A stretch of 64,000 nucleotides of DNA from Conchocele bisecta. Its lineage: Eukaryota; Mollusca; Bivalvia; Lucinida; Thyasiridae. The stretch is from the NCBI GenBank assembly GCA_029237695.1, contig CM055272.1:11892042-11956041 (forward strand). Direction: 5' to 3'. A model generated the notes under the pieces. The model saw nothing but the letters and a program-made list of their open reading frames with translations, did not search any database and was not told where the DNA came from. Both the position numbers and the translations under genes were made by a program. Shown in pieces: positions 60,514-64,000 of this stretch (position 1 is the stretch's first letter; each line of letters opens with the position of its first letter).

Positions 60514-60880
60514 GTAGGTTCAGGTGTTCCAGTAAGGGACACTCATTACTCATGGGTGAAATGCATAACTAGATTCACATTTGTAGCCAATGTATGCGTA
60601 CATTTTTTTACCAAATTTGGACATTAGGAAAGGCATGCAGATGCTGCACATTAAATCACAATAACTTATTCTACTTGACGGATCATAACCAAATTTGGTA
60701 CACATGTATGTCAATGCAAGAGGAAGAACCCTATTAATTTTCTTTTTCAAGCTTTAGTTTTTGAAGGGTATACCCATCAGTGTCACTGATTTCGTGTTCC
60801 ATGGAGTTATCACCCATTGTATACTGACTACACCTCGACTGGCATATATTGTGATCTTTGGCACTCTTTTTTTCAGGTTT
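60514..60880. repeat. Degenerate hairpin-capped element, right part
   Basis: CGGATCATAACCAAATTTGG and GGCATATATTGTGATCTTTG then GCACTCTTTTT match the right end of the 36578 family. Confidence 0.45.
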
Positions 60881-61260
60881 AGAAAATATTTATTGTCCCC
60901 GTAATATAGTGTATACTATTATGTAGTTTTGCAATTTTTTTGGCTACATTCTTGTAACAAATGTTTTTTGTCATATTTGTTAGACAACAGAGAACATTTT
61001 TTTCGACAATTCCTTTGGTCGCCATCTTGGATTTCAAAATGGCCACCCTGAAATGCTGTATTCCTTATATATACACTTCTAATACAGGTAGATGAATGAT
61101 TCGTTTTTTGGTGATAATCATTTTTTGACCACAAAGAACAACACCAGTGTTATTTTCAGTTTTAACAACCCTTATGGCGGCCATCTTAGATTTAAAAATG
61201 GCCACCCTGAAATCGTATACAATATATTTTAATATTCATATCTACATTTTCAGTTCTGTA
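60881..61260. repeat. Duplicated GGCCATCTTGGATTTCAAAATGG-like unit
   Basis: Two units of about 160 bp contain GCCATCTTGGATTTCAAAAT and GGCCACCCTGAAA. Related to the motif at 45046 and 45551. Confidence 0.5.
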
Positions 61261-62285
61261 CTATATCATGTTACTGACAGCACATGAGAACCGCCTCCAA
61301 TGGATACAATTCCCATGTGCTGCCAGGGCATGCTCTCGTCCAGAACAAAACCGAAAATCATCAATAGACTGTGCAGAACAGAACAGAACAGAACTGTTCA
61401 ATAGACTGTGCAGATTTGTAAGGTTTACGAAGCTGACAAAATGTTATTCAGACGGCCAAGTGAACAACTGATGTGGGGCGATCACTATATCCCCCCCGGA
61501 CTGATATGTTTGAGGATAATCATAAATTAATTCCCTCATATCATACAAAAGGCGAGGATATTGTGAAATATGTTAATAGTAGACTTCTCATATAGTGCAT
61601 GAGAGTCCCTTACCGACTGGTAAAAGTTGTTATCTTGTGTCGGGCATGTAAATGCAATTATCTGCTTCCTTGCACGAAAGCGAAATATAGCAAGGATAAC
61701 AGTTTGCATGATGTCAAGAAATGGTTGAATTGGGTGCCCTGAAATGTTTAACATACCATACTTATTCTAACAGTCTAATGTCTGTCCTATAGTCTAAGTC
61801 AATTTCTACATTTTCCCATAGCAGTCGTTCAAGAATGAAATTTTGGTGATTTTATGCAAATTGTATGCCAAAACTAATTTATAAAAATACATAGCTCCGG
61901 GGGCATTTATTAGAATAAATACGGGTACATTTGTTTTAAGCGGTTAAAATTCTAACGTGTAGATTGCTCTCCAGGCATCATCACAATACAGTCTAAATGG
62001 TTCAATCAACTTTGTGTATGTTTGTATGTCAGTGTTTGTTCTTCCATTCAGCATGTAGCTGATTAATAACTTAATCCTTAGACCACTACACACAACAATT
62101 TTCGATCTTCGGCACTCTTGTTGTAACTGTGAAAATAAAACAGGGAACACACAGCACCCACAAAAACTGGGTTTCTGGCAAACGTGAGTCGAACCAAAAT
62201 GCCGCTTGTAAATTTGGAACAAAAACCCTGACGCTGCTGTACTTTTATGGACGTGCACATCAGCAGCTCAAACATTTTGTTTCAG
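61261..62285. other. Intron 13, no recognised feature
   Basis: Mostly unique. A 67-codon frame at 61268-61471 contains a short CAGAA repeat and no motif. An isolated end-cap TTCGGCACTCTTGTT is at about 62109. Confidence 0.35.
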
Positions 62286-62335
62286 GTGATGGAAGCACTT
62301 CCTTCTGCCGAGATAGGGGACTTCTACAACATTTC
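62286..62335 (+). CDS. Exon 14 (short, phase 0 to 2), tentative
   Basis: Acceptor CATTTTGTTTCAG and donor ATTTC|GTAAGT are both strong. Phase 0 entry fits exon 13. Encodes VMEALPSAEIGDFYNI plus a split codon. At 50 nt it is supported only by splice signals and phase. Further exons should follow outside the window. Confidence 0.5.
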
Positions 62336-62351
62336 GTAAGTTTTCTGACAT

Positions 62352-62563
62352 TTAACCCTTACATGGCTGAATTAAATTTTGTCTTATGCTGTTTGTTTTA
62401 TTTTCGATTTTTCTCATAAAAATAATTCTTTGACAGCATTTTAGAATCATTTCCAATGGAAATGATTCTAAAGTGCTGTCAAACCATGTTTTTATTGAGA
62501 AACATGGCAAAATATAAAGCAACAGCAGACGACAATTCTCGCGCTCAGCAGGCTAAGGGTTAA
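62352..62563. mobile_element. P1 MITE
   Basis: TTAACCCTTACATGG to GCTAAGGGTTAA. The centre ATCATTTCCAATGGAAATGAT is a near-perfect palindrome. Starts 17 nt after exon 14. Confidence 0.8.
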
Positions 62564-62840
62564 CGATGATATACACGGTCACCGTCTCCGGGATGCACTA
62601 TTTATTGTAGTATACCAAACAGATAGCTTGGAGTTTCTAAATTTTTCAAAACAGCTTTCTCTAACATGTCTAATTAAAGTATGGACTTGTAACTGTAAAT
62701 TCCTGCCCCTGAAACATCCACACATCGATCTGTATATAAGATTACCTTATGATGATTTATATATCGGATTGCAATGATCACATATCTAAACATAGCAGCT
62801 CATTGGATATGACGTGCATCAATCTAGCATATGAGGTACA

Positions 62841-63050
62841 TTAACCCTTACAATGCTGGAAACGAAAATTGTCACCTGCCGTTGTTTTATATTTTGTCTT
62901 CTTTCTCAATAAAAACACAGTTTGAAAACACTTTAGAATCATTTCCATTGGAAATGATTCCAAAGTGCTGTCAAACCATGTTTATATTGAGAAAACGGAA
63001 AATGAAAATAAACAGCAGACAACAAAATTTAATTCAGCAATGTAAGGGCT
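62841..63050. mobile_element. P1 MITE
   Basis: TTAACCCTTACAATGC to GCAATGTAAGGGCT, with central TCATTTCCATTGGAAATGA. Confidence 0.78.
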
Positions 63051-63500
63051 ATTACATCCGATGATATAATATTCTCATTTCTCAACTAAAAAATGCTTCC
63101 AGGTAGAAATGCATTATTAAATTACCTCCCCTGTTTATAACCATCTATGATATATTATTGTTGAATAAAACACAAAATCCTTTGAAGTTGATCAAATAAA
63201 TGGTGTAATTAGTTCATAGAGTTCATTTCGAGTCAATAAATTGAAAAAACATAATAATAAGACTGTACATTAAAACTTTAACATCAATGAGTTTTCATTT
63301 GACAATCCATTTGGCAATCATGCATATACAATATTGTGCCATAAGTTGTCGGTCAAACACGGCAACTGTAGCTTTAATAGTAGTGGGTGGACAAATGCAA
63401 TTGACATTCTATAATAGTGATAACGTTTGTTGTGCCCCTTAGAGTACTGGTATTATTAGTTTATCATGTGACATTGACATAATGTCACTTTTCACACGTT
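63051..63500. other. Unassigned AT-rich sequence
   Basis: No exon, RNA or repeat recognised. Confidence 0.35.
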
Positions 63501-64000
63501 GCGTGATTATTTATCATGCCCGCTAATATCTCCACAACCTGATCATTCTATAGCCCACCCATGCGGCCCCCACGCCCATGGTCACGGTCATATTAATTTA
63601 AAATTTGCGTTGTTTTGTAAAATCTGCGTTCAAGTTGTAAAGTACAAACTATCTCCACAACCCTCAGTCCAATTGACTTGAAACTTCACCTACCTCTTTA
63701 TCATCCATATTTCCATTCTATAGCATATCCATTCGGCTCCCATGCCCAAGGTCAAGGTCAAATTGCTTTGAAATGTTTACGTTTTTTACCAACTGACTTA
63801 GAAATCTGTGTTACATTTATGTTTTTAAATCTGCGTTAAAGTTTTTAAGTACCAATATCTCTACAACTCTATGTCCAATCAATTTGAACCTTCAGCATGC
63901 TTCTTTATCATCATCATCATCCATATTTTCATTCTATAGCCCACCCATGCAGCCCCGATGCCCAAGCTCCAGGTCAAATTACTCTGAATTTTGAGTTATA
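63501..64000. repeat. About 190-bp tandem array, continues past the window
   Basis: Units with ATCTCCACAACCCTCAGTCC, ACTTGAAACTTCACCTACC, TTCCATTCTATAGCCCACCC and CCCAAGGTCAAGGTCAAATT, related in layout to the 6-8 kb array. Confidence 0.65.

Larger units (their letters stand above)
17842..62335 (+). other. Partial host gene: 14 exons encoding tandem Cys-rich domains
   Basis: Fourteen exons with AG/GT borders join into one open frame of about 586 codons, apart from a one-base slip in exon 4. Junction codons built across each intron (GCT, GAG, GGT, GAT, GAT, ACC at module borders) contain no stop. Exons alternate: 'a' exons enter in phase 1 and leave in phase 2, 'b' exons enter in phase 2 and leave in phase 1. 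An a+b pair is therefore a symmetric 1-1 unit that can duplicate or be skipped without changing frame. Each a exon usually carries three Cys, each b exon two or three. Sequons (NCT, NSS, NWT, NST, NFT, NGS, NMT, NIS, NRT) are frequent, so a secreted or extracellular glycoprotein is likely. Start codon, signal peptide and stop are not in the readable window. Family not recognised; no function is assigned. Confidence 0.8.

Overview
The window is eukaryotic and looks like a marine bivalve mollusc (inference). It has split exons with GT-AG borders, no compact operons, tRNA-derived SINEs with a Meta-SINE-like tail, and many palindromic MITEs. It also has hairpin-capped, minisatellite-bearing elements of the kind known in bivalves as pearl or Helentron-associated elements. 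Two gaps of exactly 500 N (16137-16636 and 42905-43404) mark it as a scaffold. No rRNA, CRISPR array or prokaryotic feature is present.

The only host gene I can support runs on the + strand from about 17.8 kb to beyond 62.3 kb. I find 14 coding exons totalling 1,760 nt, spread over 44.5 kb. The first 12 form six two-exon modules: an 'a' exon entered in phase 1 and left in phase 2, then a 'b' exon entered in phase 2 and left in phase 1. Exons 13-14 start a seventh, divergent module. Each module encodes a cysteine-rich domain of about 60-120 residues with usually six or more Cys and many N-glycosylation sequons, which suggests a secreted glycoprotein. I do not recognise the family. Neither the initiator nor the stop codon lies in the part I can read, and exon 4 carries a one-base frameshift.

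The introns hold most of the remaining DNA. Several contain private minisatellites: 47 bp (20.1-20.8 kb), 94 bp (30.4-33.3 kb), 67 bp (34.1-35.5 kb), 59 bp (39.3-41.8 kb) and 63 bp (56.2-60.3 kb). The 94-bp and 47-bp arrays start at the exon edge and repeat the 5' splice site in every copy. Intron 4 also holds a 3-kb array of G-run/CCTAGG/C-run units with an orientation switch. Intron 8 carries a broken mobile-element gene that resembles a PIN/FEN-type nuclease.

Upstream (1-17 kb) I see only repeats. These include an internally deleted LTR retrotransposon with both LTRs and a 4-bp target duplication (1041-4553), and a nested complex at 5880-11124. That complex contains a hAT-like foldback with an 8-bp target duplication (6326-7475) and a hairpin-capped element (8287-10649). 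A TA-flanked MITE lies at 14013-14726.

At least five repeat families here share one terminal layout: a hairpin at the start, its reverse complement near the end, a second hairpin, then CTTGTT or CTAGTT, inserted between T residues. Transposons repeatedly sit within 13-63 nt of exon borders of the host gene. Gene function, host species and family names are inference; boundaries, phases and repeat lengths were read from the sequence by eye.
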